A stretch of DNA of 11,494 bases, from the NCBI GenBank assembly GCA_023257325.1, contig JALRCP010000118.1, positions 1 to 11,494 on the forward strand. Reading direction: 5' to 3'. A model generated the notes under the pieces. That model saw only the letters and a list, made by a program, of their open reading frames with translations. It was not told the DNA's origin and did no database searches. Made by a program: the position numbers and the translations under genes. The DNA is from Polynucleobacter sp. GTDB lineage: Bacteria > Pseudomonadota > Gammaproteobacteria > Burkholderiales > Burkholderiaceae. How positions within the stretch are numbered: the first letter of the stretch is position 1; every line of letters starts with the position of its first letter. This document shows, piece after piece, positions 1-8,160 of the stretch.

Positions 1-111
1 ACTAAGCGTTCTGCTTTGTTATCGACGTCAAAGATACCTCCGAAGTTCAATCGTACGGATACGGAGGTCTTCGAGGGTGTTGCTAATAAGATTGAGTTGT
101 TCTGCTTCCAT
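1..111 (-). CDS. prfB: Peptide chain release factor 2, N-terminal fragment with programmed +1 frameshift
   Basis: RF2 recognises UGA and UAA in the ribosomal A site and triggers peptide release. Only the N-terminus is here, because the gene continues past the left edge. From ATG at 111 the frame reads MEAEQLNLISNTLEDLRIRTIELRRYL, then hits TGA at 30-28. A +1 shift at CTT-T continues as DVDNKAERL, which matches the N-terminal coiled region of RF2 (E. coli has RGYLDYDAKKERL at this point, from memory). The catalytic GGQ and stop-recognition SPF motifs lie outside the window. The start is 9 nt after the recJ stop, so translation is probably coupled to recJ. I see no strong Shine-Dalgarno before this ATG. 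Expression is autoregulated: low RF2 leaves UGA unread for longer and favours the shift. The gene identity is very secure because the frameshift signal is diagnostic. Confidence 0.95.
27..41 (-). promoter_or_regulatory. prfB programmed +1 ribosomal frameshift site
   Basis: On the minus strand the bases read GGAGG TAT CTT TGAC. There is an internal Shine-Dalgarno-like GGAGG (41-37), a 3-nt spacer, the slippery leucine codon CTT (33-31), and the in-frame stop TGA (30-28) followed by C. The layout, including spacer length and the poor TGAC termination context, matches the known RF2 autoregulatory element. The zero frame ends after 27 codons, and the +1 frame gives a recognisable RF2 continuation. 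Confidence 0.95.
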
Positions 112-120
112 GGTGCGCAA

Positions 121-1866
121 TTATAAAGCTTCGTCGAGTGCTTCTATGTGTAATTGAGCGCGAGCCACTCCCTGATAGTGATCTGTGACCAAGCGGTAAG
201 CCAGACGGGCTGGATTGGGAAGAGGGATGTTTCTAGAAAACCAGATGCCATTGAGCGTCTTTGGATGGCCGCTACCATTACTTTGAATGGCTTTGAGTTG
301 TAGGCGCAGGTGCTTATCTTGAATGAGGGTTTGATTCAATACCTCAAACTCACCGACAAACACTGGGGCTGGAAAACCTTGGCCCCAGACCTCATTGGCC
401 AAAAGCAAGCCCAATTCAGGTTCAATTTCGTCTGGATTCAGTGAGCCATCATGAATGAGTTGCCGCTGCAGAATTTCTTCCGTGAGCAATGATTGGGCGA
501 TTTCCTCAAAACATGTCTGGAAGCTTTTCAATGAATCACGGTGTATGGTTAAACCCGCGGCCATGGCATGCCCACCAAACTTCAAAATGAGATCTGGATG
601 CTTTTTGGAAACCAAATCCAAGGCATCTCGCAAATGAAAGCCTTGAATAGATCGTCCCGAGCCTTTAAGAACGGGAAGGCCGGCTTCTTCTCCAGGGGCA
701 AAAATCAGAGTGGGGCGATGAAACTTCTCTTTCAGGCGAGATGCCAAGATGCCAATGACTCCCTGATGCCAGGATTCTTCATAGAGGCAAAGAGTGGCTT
801 GTTCGCCAATTTGAATATCAACCAGACTCGCCAATGCAGTTTCTTGCATACCTGCTTCAATATTGCGACGCTCACGATTCATGCGATCGAGTTCATGAGC
901 CAAGCGCAAAGCTTCATCGTTGGATTCAGCCAATAGACACTGTATCCCTAAAGACATGTCAGCTAAGCGACCCGCCGCGTTGAGGCGAGGGCCCAATGTA
1001 AAGCCCAAATCAAAAGTGCTGGCCCGTTGAGGGTCTTTGCCAGCGGCCAAGTAGAGTGCTCGAATGCCGGCTTGCATTTGACCTTGTTTAATTCGTTTGA
1101 TGCCGCTGGCTACTAAAACTCGATTGTTGCGATCCAGTGAAGCCACATCAGCCACAGTGCCCAAAGCTACCAAATCCAAAAGGTTTTCTAGGCGAGGTTG
1201 ATTTTCTGCCGTAAAGACCCCCCGATTTCGCAGTTCAGCTCGCAATGCAATCAATAGATAAAACATCACGCCAACGCCTGCCAAAGCTTTGCTGGGAAAT
1301 TGGCAATTGGGTTGATTGGGGTTGACGATCCAGGCGGCTTGCGGCAACTGATCAGCTGGTAAATGATGATCGGTCACCAATACTTCCATACCTAATTCAT
1401 TGGCTTTGGCAACGCCCGCTAGACTCGCAATCCCGTTATCAACAGTAATCAAAATATCAGGGCGTTGAGATCGTGCCGCTGCCAATTCGACCACTTCAGG
1501 TGTCAGTCCGTAACCGAGAGTAAAGCGATTGGGAACAAAGTAATCAATTTGAATATTCCAAGGCGCTCCCAATGCTTTCAGGCCTTTCATGCCAACAGCG
1601 CAGGCTGTAGCCCCATCACAATCATAGTCAGCCACGATCAATAATTTTTTGCCAGCCTCAATTGCATTGGCCAGATACTTGGCAGCTTCCTCGCAGTGAG
1701 TTAGTTGTGAGGGCGGAATCAAGTGCTTGAGTTCAAGAACTAATTCATCTGGGTTTTGAATGCCTCTGGCGGCAAAAAGTCTTGATAAGACCGAATGAAC
1801 TCCACTTTGTTCGAGGACATCGGCCTTGCTTTTTGAATAAGAGCGCTCTGTGAATTGAACTGTCAT
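121..1866 (-). CDS. recJ: Single-stranded-DNA-specific 5'-3' exonuclease RecJ
   Basis: RecJ degrades single-stranded DNA 5' to 3' in RecF-pathway recombination, mismatch repair and base excision repair, using metal ions bound by DHH-family motifs. The 581-residue protein shows the full set: DYDCDG (80-85), VDNG (142-145), DHH (166-168), GTVAD (236-240), GPRLNAAGR (292-300), HQGVIGI in the linker to DHHA1 (about 368-373), GSGRS (402-406) and GGHAMAAG (431-438), then a C-terminal OB-fold-like region. Length fits the family (about 570-580). An in-frame TTG at 1911 would add 15 residues. I prefer ATG at 1866 because it overlaps the upstream TGA as ATGA and gives a normal N-terminus. It sits between the rpfE-like gene and prfB and is presumably co-transcribed with both. 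No disruption is seen. Confidence 0.97.
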   Translation of the reverse strand: MTVQFTERSYSKSKADVLEQSGVHSVLSRLFAARGIQNPDELVLELKHLIPPSQLTHCEEAAKYLANAIEAGKKLLIVADYDCDGATACAVGMKGLKALGAPWNIQIDYFVPNRFTLGYGLTPEVVELAAARSQRPDILITVDNGIASLAGVAKANELGMEVLVTDHHLPADQLPQAAWIVNPNQPNCQFPSKALAGVGVMFYLLIALRAELRNRGVFTAENQPRLENLLDLVALGTVADVASLDRNNRVLVASGIKRIKQGQMQAGIRALYLAAGKDPQRASTFDLGFTLGPRLNAAGRLADMSLGIQCLLAESNDEALRLAHELDRMNRERRNIEAGMQETALASLVDIQIGEQATLCLYEESWHQGVIGILASRLKEKFHRPTLIFAPGEEAGLPVLKGSGRSIQGFHLRDALDLVSKKHPDLILKFGGHAMAAGLTIHRDSLKSFQTCFEEIAQSLLTEEILQRQLIHDGSLNPDEIEPELGLLLANEVWGQGFPAPVFVGEFEVLNQTLIQDKHLRLQLKAIQSNGSGHPKTLNGIWFSRNIPLPNPARLAYRLVTDHYQGVARAQLHIEALDEAL

Positions 1867-2774
1867 GAGCGAAGCATATCTTGTAAGGGTGGTATGACGG
1901 ATTTTTTCCAAAAAGCAAATCCCTGAGTCGGTAATTCACGATGAGTCAATCGTTTAACGCGTTCTTGCCCTTCGGGAAAATCAATTAAATCAATCTCTTG
2001 AACTTTTCCTTGGATTAATGCTTCACAAGCACTATTCCATAAGTTTTGAGTTTGAGAATCTTCAAGGGAGACCAAAGACAGAGTTCCATCCATCTTGTCG
2101 GGGAGAGCAGAAGTCTGAAAATTTTGATGCAAAAAAGTTGCCAAGATATCAAGGCAACCATCGAAGCTATGAAGTAAAGAGGCAGACTTTATTTTTGAGT
2201 TAGGGGTCAATTGATTGAGGCAACCAATTCCACTGATCCAAACAGAGTTAACAGGTAGCAAGCCATGATTTGCTCGAGATTCGTTCACGGGATGGTTGAA
2301 CCAAATCATTTGAATCTCGTTTTGCCACTTGCGCCATTGCCTAGCGACCCCCGCCACGTCGGTGTCTGAGGGCATCCAGTGGTCAATATTTCTCCCTGTG
2401 GCTTGGGCAACACTCACAGTTGAAAGAGATTGTAGTGCTGGACATTCAATGAACCAGCGCTGGATACTGGGTCGAAAGACTTGAGCACTCATTTCAGAAA
2501 ATATATCTTGAACGGACTCAAATAAGGCATGGGCTTCTTCAGCAGTTAATTCAAGGATAGATGGATCTGTCAGGACCAAATGATCTCGAGCTGCATGAAT
2601 GTGAACTGGCTCTATTCGAGCAATACAAGCATTTGGGGCAATCTCGTTTCCGAAACTCTTGAGTTCGAGTGCAGCACTGGCACATGAGGGACCTAGCAAA
2701 AATTTCTCATACGGTAAGCCACGATCAAACGATTCTTGATCGGGTGTATCAGTAATTACTAAGGTATATGTCAT
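1863..2774 (-). CDS. RpfE-like / phosphoglycerate-mutase-like conserved protein
   Basis: This 303-residue protein belongs to a proteobacterial family annotated as RpfE or as a phosphoglycerate-mutase-like regulatory protein. Its biochemical activity is not established. The diagnostic block is at 152-185: NEIQM (152-156), HPVNESR (161-167) and LPVNSVWISGIG (173-184). Upstream, EPVHIHAARDHLVLTD (55-70) also matches the family. I see no signal peptide or membrane segment. The alkaline-phosphatase metal ligands expected of a true cofactor-independent mutase are not evident, so enzyme activity is doubtful. The start chosen is ATG at 2774, with AGGG about 2 nt upstream. A TTG at 2795 would add seven residues (MPPKIRV). 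The stop overlaps the recJ start by 4 nt (ATGA). Next to recJ and prfB it matches Xanthomonas rpfE, which lies beside the DSF-signalling genes, but no rpfF/C/G gene is visible here. Confidence 0.75.
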   Translation of the reverse strand: MTYTLVITDTPDQESFDRGLPYEKFLLGPSCASAALELKSFGNEIAPNACIARIEPVHIHAARDHLVLTDPSILELTAEEAHALFESVQDIFSEMSAQVFRPSIQRWFIECPALQSLSTVSVAQATGRNIDHWMPSDTDVAGVARQWRKWQNEIQMIWFNHPVNESRANHGLLPVNSVWISGIGCLNQLTPNSKIKSASLLHSFDGCLDILATFLHQNFQTSALPDKMDGTLSLVSLEDSQTQNLWNSACEALIQGKVQEIDLIDFPEGQERVKRLTHRELPTQGFAFWKKSVIPPLQDMLRS

Positions 2775-2781
2775 AACCCTG

Positions 2782-2811
2782 ATTTTAGGTGGCAATTAGA
2801 CCTTCTGTCCA
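2782..2811 (-). promoter_or_regulatory. Candidate sigma-70 promoter for the rpfE-like/recJ/prfB operon
   Basis: On the minus strand TGGACA (2811-2806, 5 of 6 to consensus) is followed by an 18-nt spacer and TAAAAT (2787-2782, 5 of 6). Transcription would begin near 2775, immediately before the ATG at 2774, so the message would be leaderless or nearly so. That makes the call uncertain. It lies in the 59-nt divergent spacer between this operon and lolC/E. No comparably good promoter for lolC/E is evident on the plus strand. Confidence 0.35.
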
Positions 2812-2833
2812 AGAGCAAGCTAAACTCTTCTTT

Positions 2834-4105
2834 ATGAGTATTTGGCCAATTGAATTAGAAATCGCATGGCGCTACACCAGCGCCAGGAGAAAAGCTGGCA
2901 AAAACAAAGAAACTGGCTCAAAAGATGGCTTTTTGTCATTCATCTCTACAGTGTCCATGTTGGGCATCGCTTTAGGGGTGGCTGCTTTGATTGTGGTTCT
3001 CTCGGTCATGAACGGCTTTCAAAAAGAAGTCCGCGACCGCATGTTGTCCGTACTGTCGCACGTAGAAATTCATGCGCCCACTGGTTTAGGCGACTGGTCA
3101 ACTCTCATCAATCAAGTTCAGGCTCATCCGGGTGTTTTAGGGGCTGCTCCCATGATCATGTCGCAAGCATTGGTCACAAGAGGGGACGTGATGAGAGGGG
3201 TGGCTCTGCGAGGGGTTGACCCTGATCTTGAAGGACGGGTGTCAGAGATTCCAAAGCATTTTATTCAGGGAAAGGCTCTTGAACTAAAGCCAGGTGAATT
3301 TGGCATGGCACTGGGAGCTGAATTAGCTAGTATCTTGAACGTCCAGTTGGGAGACCGCATCACAGTCATGGTTCCTGAAGGAGATATCAATCCAGCTGGT
3401 ATGACCCCAAGAATGAGAGCCTTCAAGTTAATCGGCATCATTGACAGTGGCCATTATGAATTTGACAGTACTCTGGCTGTGATTCACTGGAAAGATGCTG
3501 CCACTTTATTAAGGTTAGAAGGTCCATCAGGTCTGCGTCTTAAGTTAGATGATATGCAAAGGGCTGCCAAAGTCGCTGACGAGTTGTCTTTGAAGTTACC
3601 AGGATTGTGGGTGAAAGATTGGACTCGTCAAAATAAAAACTGGTTTGCGGCCGTGCAGACTGAGAAACGAATGATGTTCATCATTTTGACTTTGATTATT
3701 GCGGTTGCCGCATTCAATTTGGTCTCTACTTTGGTGATGACGGTTACAGATAAGCAGGGTGATATTGCAATCTTGAGAACTATGGGGGCTAGTGCAGGCA
3801 TGATTCAGAGAATCTTTTTTGCTCAGGGTTTCATGATTGGTGCTCTGGGGACATTGGGCGGAATTGCTCTTGGTTTATTGGTTTCATTGAACATTGACGT
3901 GATTGTGCCGAGTTTAGAAGCCATCTTTAGAGTTCAGTTCTTGCCTCGTGATATTTACTTTATTTCAAGCTTGCCCTCAGATGTGCGCAGTGGTGATGTC
4001 GTCACGGTTGGTTTGATGGCCTTCTTTTTATCTTTATTGGCTACTTTGTACCCGAGTTGGAGAGCTGCCAAAATTCAACCCGCGCAAGCATTGCGGTACG
4101 AATAA
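2834..4105 (+). CDS. lolC: Lipoprotein-releasing system permease LolC/LolE (LolF-type)
   Basis: This is the inner-membrane permease of the Lol ABC transporter, which extracts mature lipoproteins from the inner membrane and hands them to periplasmic LolA. The 423-residue protein has the MacB/FtsX-type layout. It has a cytoplasmic N-terminus, TM1 (about 34-58) and the family hallmark [21 protein letters not shown] long periplasmic domain (about 60-275) follows, then TM2 (about 279-303), TM3 (about 333-353) and TM4 (about 389-409). It ends in the coupling tail [21 protein letters not shown] at 2789 would add 15 residues, but ATG at 2834 gives the expected [12 protein letters not shown] start; its Shine-Dalgarno is weak. 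lolD follows after 5 nt. Only one permease gene precedes lolD here, so it may pair with itself, as described for LolF-type systems, or a second copy may lie elsewhere. Confidence 0.93.
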   Translation: MSIWPIELEIAWRYTSARRKAGKNKETGSKDGFLSFISTVSMLGIALGVAALIVVLSVMNGFQKEVRDRMLSVLSHVEIHAPTGLGDWSTLINQVQAHPGVLGAAPMIMSQALVTRGDVMRGVALRGVDPDLEGRVSEIPKHFIQGKALELKPGEFGMALGAELASILNVQLGDRITVMVPEGDINPAGMTPRMRAFKLIGIIDSGHYEFDSTLAVIHWKDAATLLRLEGPSGLRLKLDDMQRAAKVADELSLKLPGLWVKDWTRQNKNWFAAVQTEKRMMFIILTLIIAVAAFNLVSTLVMTVTDKQGDIAILRTMGASAGMIQRIFFAQGFMIGALGTLGGIALGLLVSLNIDVIVPSLEAIFRVQFLPRDIYFISSLPSDVRSGDVVTVGLMAFFLSLLATLYPSWRAAKIQPAQALRYE

Positions 4106-4110
4106 GGTTG

Positions 4111-4794
4111 ATGACGATGACGACTGCACTCTGCGCAAAAAATCTTTCCAAGACTTATGGTCAGGGTGAGCTGGCTGTGCAGGTTTTATTTGAGGTGAAC
4201 TTAGAAGTCACTCCGGGTGAAAAATTGGCGATTGTCGGAGCCTCAGGTTCAGGCAAGAGTACTTTATTGCATTTATTGGGTGGCCTAGATCATGCCAGTG
4301 ATGGTGAAGTTCATTTGGCGGGGCATGCGCTCAATCAATTATCCGAGTCGCAACTCAATCAAGTGCGCAATCAGCATTTAGGCTTTATTTATCAGTTTCA
4401 TCATTTGCTGGCTGAGTTCAGTGCCATAGACAATGTTGCGATGCCATTGAGGATTCGAGGAATGGGGCATCAAGAGGCGCGAGATCTTGCTCGGGAGATG
4501 TTGGTCAAAGTAGGGTTGTCTCATCGCATGGATCATCGCCCAGCGGCGCTGTCGGGCGGGGAGCGTCAGCGAGTGGCAGTGGCCCGAGCCTTGGTTACCA
4601 AGCCCAGTTGTGTTTTAGCGGATGAACCCACGGGTAATCTAGATGCAGAAACGGCCGACGCCGTCTTTGATTTGATGTTGGAATTGGCAAAAAGCCAAGG
4701 GACTGCTTTTGTGATTGTGACGCATGATGCTGCTCGTGCGGCCAGATGCGACAGGATTCTGCGTTTAGACCACGGTATTTTGAAGGCGATTTAA
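4111..4794 (+). CDS. lolD: Lipoprotein-releasing system ATP-binding protein LolD
   Basis: This is the cytoplasmic ATPase that drives lipoprotein release by the LolC/E permease. The 227-residue protein has a complete ABC domain: Walker [10 protein letters not shown] (43-51), the Q-loop in IYQFHHLL (Q95), signature LSGGERQR (147-154), Walker B CVLADEP (167-173, with D171 and E172) and the switch histidine in VTHD (H205). The Q-loop stretch [14 protein letters not shown] is characteristic of LolD rather than MacB or FtsE. The reading frame stays open upstream into lolC. ATG at 4111 follows the lolC stop after 5 nt, and a second ATG at 4117 is also possible. AAGG at 4104-4107 overlaps the lolC stop and fits 4117 by spacing slightly better. 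The next gene starts 1 nt after its stop. Confidence 0.95.
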   Translation: MTMTTALCAKNLSKTYGQGELAVQVLFEVNLEVTPGEKLAIVGASGSGKSTLLHLLGGLDHASDGEVHLAGHALNQLSESQLNQVRNQHLGFIYQFHHLLAEFSAIDNVAMPLRIRGMGHQEARDLAREMLVKVGLSHRMDHRPAALSGGERQRVAVARALVTKPSCVLADEPTGNLDAETADAVFDLMLELAKSQGTAFVIVTHDAARAARCDRILRLDHGILKAI

Positions 4795-4795
4795 G

Positions 4796-5641
4796 ATGGC
4801 CTTGTGTTTAGATACACACTGTCATCTGGATGCGAATGAATTTGCCAATGATCTAGATGCAGTGATTCAAAGAGCTGCTCAAGTAGGCGTTCATGGTGTC
4901 TTAATCCCTGCTGTGCAGGCGAAAGACTTTGAAGCGGTGGCTTCATTGGCGCACCAGGCTGCTTTGCATCTGCCTGCAACTTGTTATACCTTGGGCATTC
5001 ATCCGATTTACACGCCTTGGGCGAAAGAGTCCGATATGGATATTTTGCGAAAGGCCGTCAGGCAGGCTATGTCTGACCCCCGATTTGTGGGTATTGGTGA
5101 AATTGGTCTAGATTATTTTTTACCGGAATTGGATGCGCACCAACAAGCCTTCTTTTTTGAGGCGCAATTAAACCTTGCTCAAGAATTCAAACTGCCCGTT
5201 ATTTTGCATGTTAGAAGATCGCAAGATGCCATCTTGAAAGCTCTGCGTACCAGAAAAATTTCGGGTGGCATTGCTCATGCATTCAATGGCAGCTTTCAGC
5301 AAGCAGAGCAGTTCATCCAATTAAATTTTGCGATGGGCTTTGGTGGTGCGATGACATTTTCCAGGGCTTTACAAATTCGTCGATTGGCCACTGAGCTTCC
5401 GATTGAGCATATTGTTTTAGAAACCGATGCACCAGATATCCCACCTGCATGGTTGAACTCACAAGTTAATCGACGCAATGAACCTGGCGAATTGCCTCAG
5501 ATTTCATCTATCTTGGCTGAGCTTCGAGCTACTTTGATCACCCAAACACAGTCTCAGTGCGCTCAAAATGCTCTGCGTGTTATTCCTCGCTGGGCTGATC
5601 TAGTTTCTGCTCAAGCTCCTTACCTCGTTCATCAAGCGTAG
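4796..5641 (+). CDS. tatD: TatD-family metal-dependent hydrolase (YjjV-like)
   Basis: TatD-family TIM-barrel hydrolases bind two divalent metals and act as 3'-5' DNA exonucleases or deoxyribonucleases. The substrate of this member is not fixed by sequence. The 281-residue protein has all metal ligands: H8 and H10 in DTHCHLD, E102 in GEIGLDY, H138 in LPVILHVRR, H161 in IAHAFNGS and D211 in ETDAPDIPP. The stretches RAAQVGV, GEIGLDYF, QQAEQFIQL and LETDAPDIP resemble E. coli YjjV more than TatD itself, as recalled without an alignment. The start ATG follows the lolD stop by 1 nt with GAAGG at 4782-4786, so translation is probably coupled. Its place between lolD and comEC recalls the common bacterial pairing of a TatD nuclease with holB or lol genes. 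A role in processing DNA taken up by ComEC is possible but is only inferred from position. Confidence 0.92.
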   Translation: MALCLDTHCHLDANEFANDLDAVIQRAAQVGVHGVLIPAVQAKDFEAVASLAHQAALHLPATCYTLGIHPIYTPWAKESDMDILRKAVRQAMSDPRFVGIGEIGLDYFLPELDAHQQAFFFEAQLNLAQEFKLPVILHVRRSQDAILKALRTRKISGGIAHAFNGSFQQAEQFIQLNFAMGFGGAMTFSRALQIRRLATELPIEHIVLETDAPDIPPAWLNSQVNRRNEPGELPQISSILAELRATLITQTQSQCAQNALRVIPRWADLVSAQAPYLVHQA

Positions 5642-5646
5642 TTCCT

Positions 5647-8136
5647 TTGCGATTGTTATTGGCGGCATTTCTTGCCGGGGAATCTCTTTTACTTTTTTTG
5701 CCAAAGCTTCCAAACACAGAAGTCTGGTGGGCACTGTTCATATCTGCTGGGATGATGCTCGGAGTATTGGGCTTCATTAAGGTTTTTAGACAATTGATTG
5801 ACCATTTCATGGTCAAAGCAATTGGGATCTTAGCTTGGGTTTGGATTTTATTTGTGCTTGGTTTAGCTTGGTCAGCTTATCTGACTCAGCAACGACTTTC
5901 CAACGATTTGCCTGTTGAATTGGAAGGGGTCACTTTATTGGTCACTGGGGTGGTGGATGGTCTACCTGGCTTAGGCGATCAATCTCTGAGGTTTACATTT
6001 GCTGTAGAGGCCGCGCAATTAGAAGATGATTCTTTAACAATTGATTTGAAGCATTTCCCCAAACGTCTCTCTTTGGGGTGGTATCCAGGTTGGCGAGGTG
6101 AGGTCACTCTACCCGTGATCAAGCCTGGCCAACGATGGCAATTGCCAGTAGTTTTAAAGAGGGCTCACGGCCTCATGAATCCTCATGGATTTGATTTTGA
6201 GCGCTGGATGTTTCAGCAGAATCTGGGAGCTACTGGATCAGTGAAAGCAAGTGCAAAAGGTTTGCCACGATCTTGGCGACCCACATTAATCAAAGAATTT
6301 CATCTTACTTTTACAACTTTTGTTGAGTTGACTCGTTGGCATCTTCGCGAAAGGATTAAGCAAGCAGCCCCCGAAGATGCGAGGTATGTGGGCGTATTGA
6401 TTGCTCTGGTCATGGGAGAGCAAAACGCCATCGCTCAAGACGATTGGAAAGTCTTTAATGCCACAGGCATTGGTCATCTTATTTCGATTTCAGGACTTCA
6501 TGTCACGATGCTCGCAGGGATGGGAGCTGTACTAGCGAATCGTTTGTGGCGCAGAAAATCTTTGCCGATGATCTGTGCCGCACAAAAAGTAGGTGCTCTA
6601 TGTGGTTTCTTGGTGGCTTTAATTTATACCTGGTTAGCTGGATTTCAAATTCCTGCGCAGCGCACCATGTACATGGTGGGTGTTGTGGCCTTTGCTGTTT
6701 GGATGGGGCGTATTACCAGGGCATTTGATATTTGGTGGTGGGCCTTGTTCATCGTTTTGTTTTTGGACCCATGGGCCGCCTATACCCCTGGTTTTTGGTT
6801 GTCATTTGGAGCTGTGGCAGCTATTTTGTTCGCTATGCCAGGGCAAGATGGCTTGTCAGAGTATGGTTACTCTCGCTCACAACGATGGTGGCAATCATTT
6901 AAAGAAGCCAGTCGCGTTCAAGCGGTGGTGACACTGGCTTTATTGCCATTGACTTTGTATTGGTTCTCACAATTTTCATTGGTTTCACCTTTGGCGAATG
7001 CTTTTGCAATTCCTTTGGTGAGCTTTATCGTGACACCTTTTGCGATGCTGGGGGCTGTATTGCCAAGCCCCTTAAGTCAAGTGACTCTTTGGATAGCCCA
7101 CACATGCATGGAGTTGGTTGGATGGTTTTTAAATCCGATGGCCACTTGGTTTTGGTCGGTGGCTTATTTTGCCCAACCTCATTGGATTTGGATGGTGATA
7201 TCCAGTTTGGGGATCTTGTATGCGATTCGTCCAGGCCCTTTGCTCAAAACTTATCGAAGTCGACTGCTGGGTTTGTGTTGTTGCATTCCTTTATTGCTTC
7301 CCAAGACTCACTCATTGAATGAAGGGGATTTTCGTGTCACGGTTCTAGATGTGGGTCAAGGTACGGCAGTATTGGTGGAAACTAAAACCAAGCGATTGCT
7401 CTATGACACTGGTCCTAAGACATCCCCAGTATCGGATGCAGGGGAAAGGAATGTGTTGCCTTTTTTAAGAGGTGAAGGCATTTCATTCATTGATCGCTTG
7501 GCCATCAGTCACAAAGACACAGACCACGTGGGTGGGGCACTCAGCCTTTTAAAAAGTATTCAATTCAATGACCTGATAGGTACTTTGCCAGAGTGGCATT
7601 TCTTGGTTAGAAAAGCCAAGGAGCTCAAGTTGCCAGCTTTACCGTGTCAAGCTGGACAGTCTTGGAGATGGGATGGTGTTTTATTCAAAGTTTGGCATCC
7701 AGAATCTGAAACAAGCTTTGCCGCTATGCACCATTCTGGTAAGCCTAATGCACTAAGTTGTGTCATTGAGGTCAGAAATGACCATTATTCATTTTGGCTG
7801 ACAGGTGATGTGGAGAAGGGGGGTGAGTTTCTTATTGCCAATGAATACAAGGCTTCAGACAAGGTGGCATCAATATTGCTTGTACCGCACCATGGTAGTG
7901 CTACATCGTCATCTGAAATCTTTCTGGACACGCTTGCCCCAAATTGGGCAGTGGTTCAGGCAGGTTACCGAAATCGGTACAAGCACCCCAATAAAAAAGT
8001 GGTTGAGCGTTACGTTGAACGAGCTATTCCCATTTTGGAAAGCACCCATACCGGAGCTCAAATATGGGAATTTAAGGGAGCAGATGTATCGCGCAAAGAC
8101 TGGCGGGAAGTTCAACGAAGGACTTGGCATCAATAG
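5647..8136 (+). CDS. comEC: DNA internalization / competence protein ComEC (Rec2)
   Basis: ComEC forms the inner-membrane channel that brings single-stranded DNA into the cytoplasm during natural transformation. The 829-residue protein has all three expected parts. An N-terminal membrane segment and soluble DUF4131/OB-like region spans about 1-190. The multi-TM competence domain spans about 248-530 and contains TGIGHLISISGLH near 270-285. A C-terminal metallo-beta-lactamase domain runs from VTVLDVGQGTAVL (about 563) with DTG, HKDTDHVGG (622-630), LTGD (718-721) and PHHGS (747-751). The catalytic ligands are intact, consistent with nuclease activity on the non-transported strand. No ATG or GTG is available at the N-terminus. 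The first start in frame is TTG at 5647, 5 nt after the tatD stop, with further TTGs at 5653 and 5659. There is no clear Shine-Dalgarno, so initiation is probably by coupling to tatD. Confidence 0.93.
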   Translation: MRLLLAAFLAGESLLLFLPKLPNTEVWWALFISAGMMLGVLGFIKVFRQLIDHFMVKAIGILAWVWILFVLGLAWSAYLTQQRLSNDLPVELEGVTLLVTGVVDGLPGLGDQSLRFTFAVEAAQLEDDSLTIDLKHFPKRLSLGWYPGWRGEVTLPVIKPGQRWQLPVVLKRAHGLMNPHGFDFERWMFQQNLGATGSVKASAKGLPRSWRPTLIKEFHLTFTTFVELTRWHLRERIKQAAPEDARYVGVLIALVMGEQNAIAQDDWKVFNATGIGHLISISGLHVTMLAGMGAVLANRLWRRKSLPMICAAQKVGALCGFLVALIYTWLAGFQIPAQRTMYMVGVVAFAVWMGRITRAFDIWWWALFIVLFLDPWAAYTPGFWLSFGAVAAILFAMPGQDGLSEYGYSRSQRWWQSFKEASRVQAVVTLALLPLTLYWFSQFSLVSPLANAFAIPLVSFIVTPFAMLGAVLPSPLSQVTLWIAHTCMELVGWFLNPMATWFWSVAYFAQPHWIWMVISSLGILYAIRPGPLLKTYRSRLLGLCCCIPLLLPKTHSLNEGDFRVTVLDVGQGTAVLVETKTKRLLYDTGPKTSPVSDAGERNVLPFLRGEGISFIDRLAISHKDTDHVGGALSLLKSIQFNDLIGTLPEWHFLVRKAKELKLPALPCQAGQSWRWDGVLFKVWHPESETSFAAMHHSGKPNALSCVIEVRNDHYSFWLTGDVEKGGEFLIANEYKASDKVASILLVPHHGSATSSSEIFLDTLAPNWAVVQAGYRNRYKHPNKKVVERYVERAIPILESTHTGAQIWEFKGADVSRKDWREVQRRTWHQ

Positions 8137-8149
8137 TTGTAAAAGCTGT

Positions 8150-8154
8150 GGGAG
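8150..8154 (+). promoter_or_regulatory. Ribosome binding site of the ATP-grasp gene
   Basis: GGGAG lies 6 nt before ATG 8161 in the 24-nt gap after comEC. It supports that start and independent initiation rather than coupling. Confidence 0.7.
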
Positions 8155-8160
8155 TAGCAG

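Noticed and set aside
568..936. Open frame of 122 codons on the plus strand within recJ
   Set aside because: It is fully antisense to conserved RecJ sequence, has no Shine-Dalgarno and encodes nothing recognisable.
1867..1911. TTG at 1911 as the recJ start
   Set aside because: It would overlap the rpfE-like gene by 49 nt; ATG 1866 forms the typical ATGA overlap and gives a standard RecJ N-terminus.
2811..2829. AAGAG...CTCTT inverted repeat before lolC/E as an operator
   Set aside because: Five base pairs with a 9-nt loop is within chance expectation.
2789..2833. GTG at 2789 as the lolC/E start, adding 15 residues
   Set aside because: The extra residues do not look like the family N-terminus and would lie over the putative divergent promoter; ATG 2834 gives the expected start before the first membrane segment.
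6960..7322. Open frames in other phases inside comEC (also 7805-8170 plus and 7909-8268 minus)
   Set aside because: They are shadows of the comEC frame with no independent start signal; their composition follows the membrane-protein codons.
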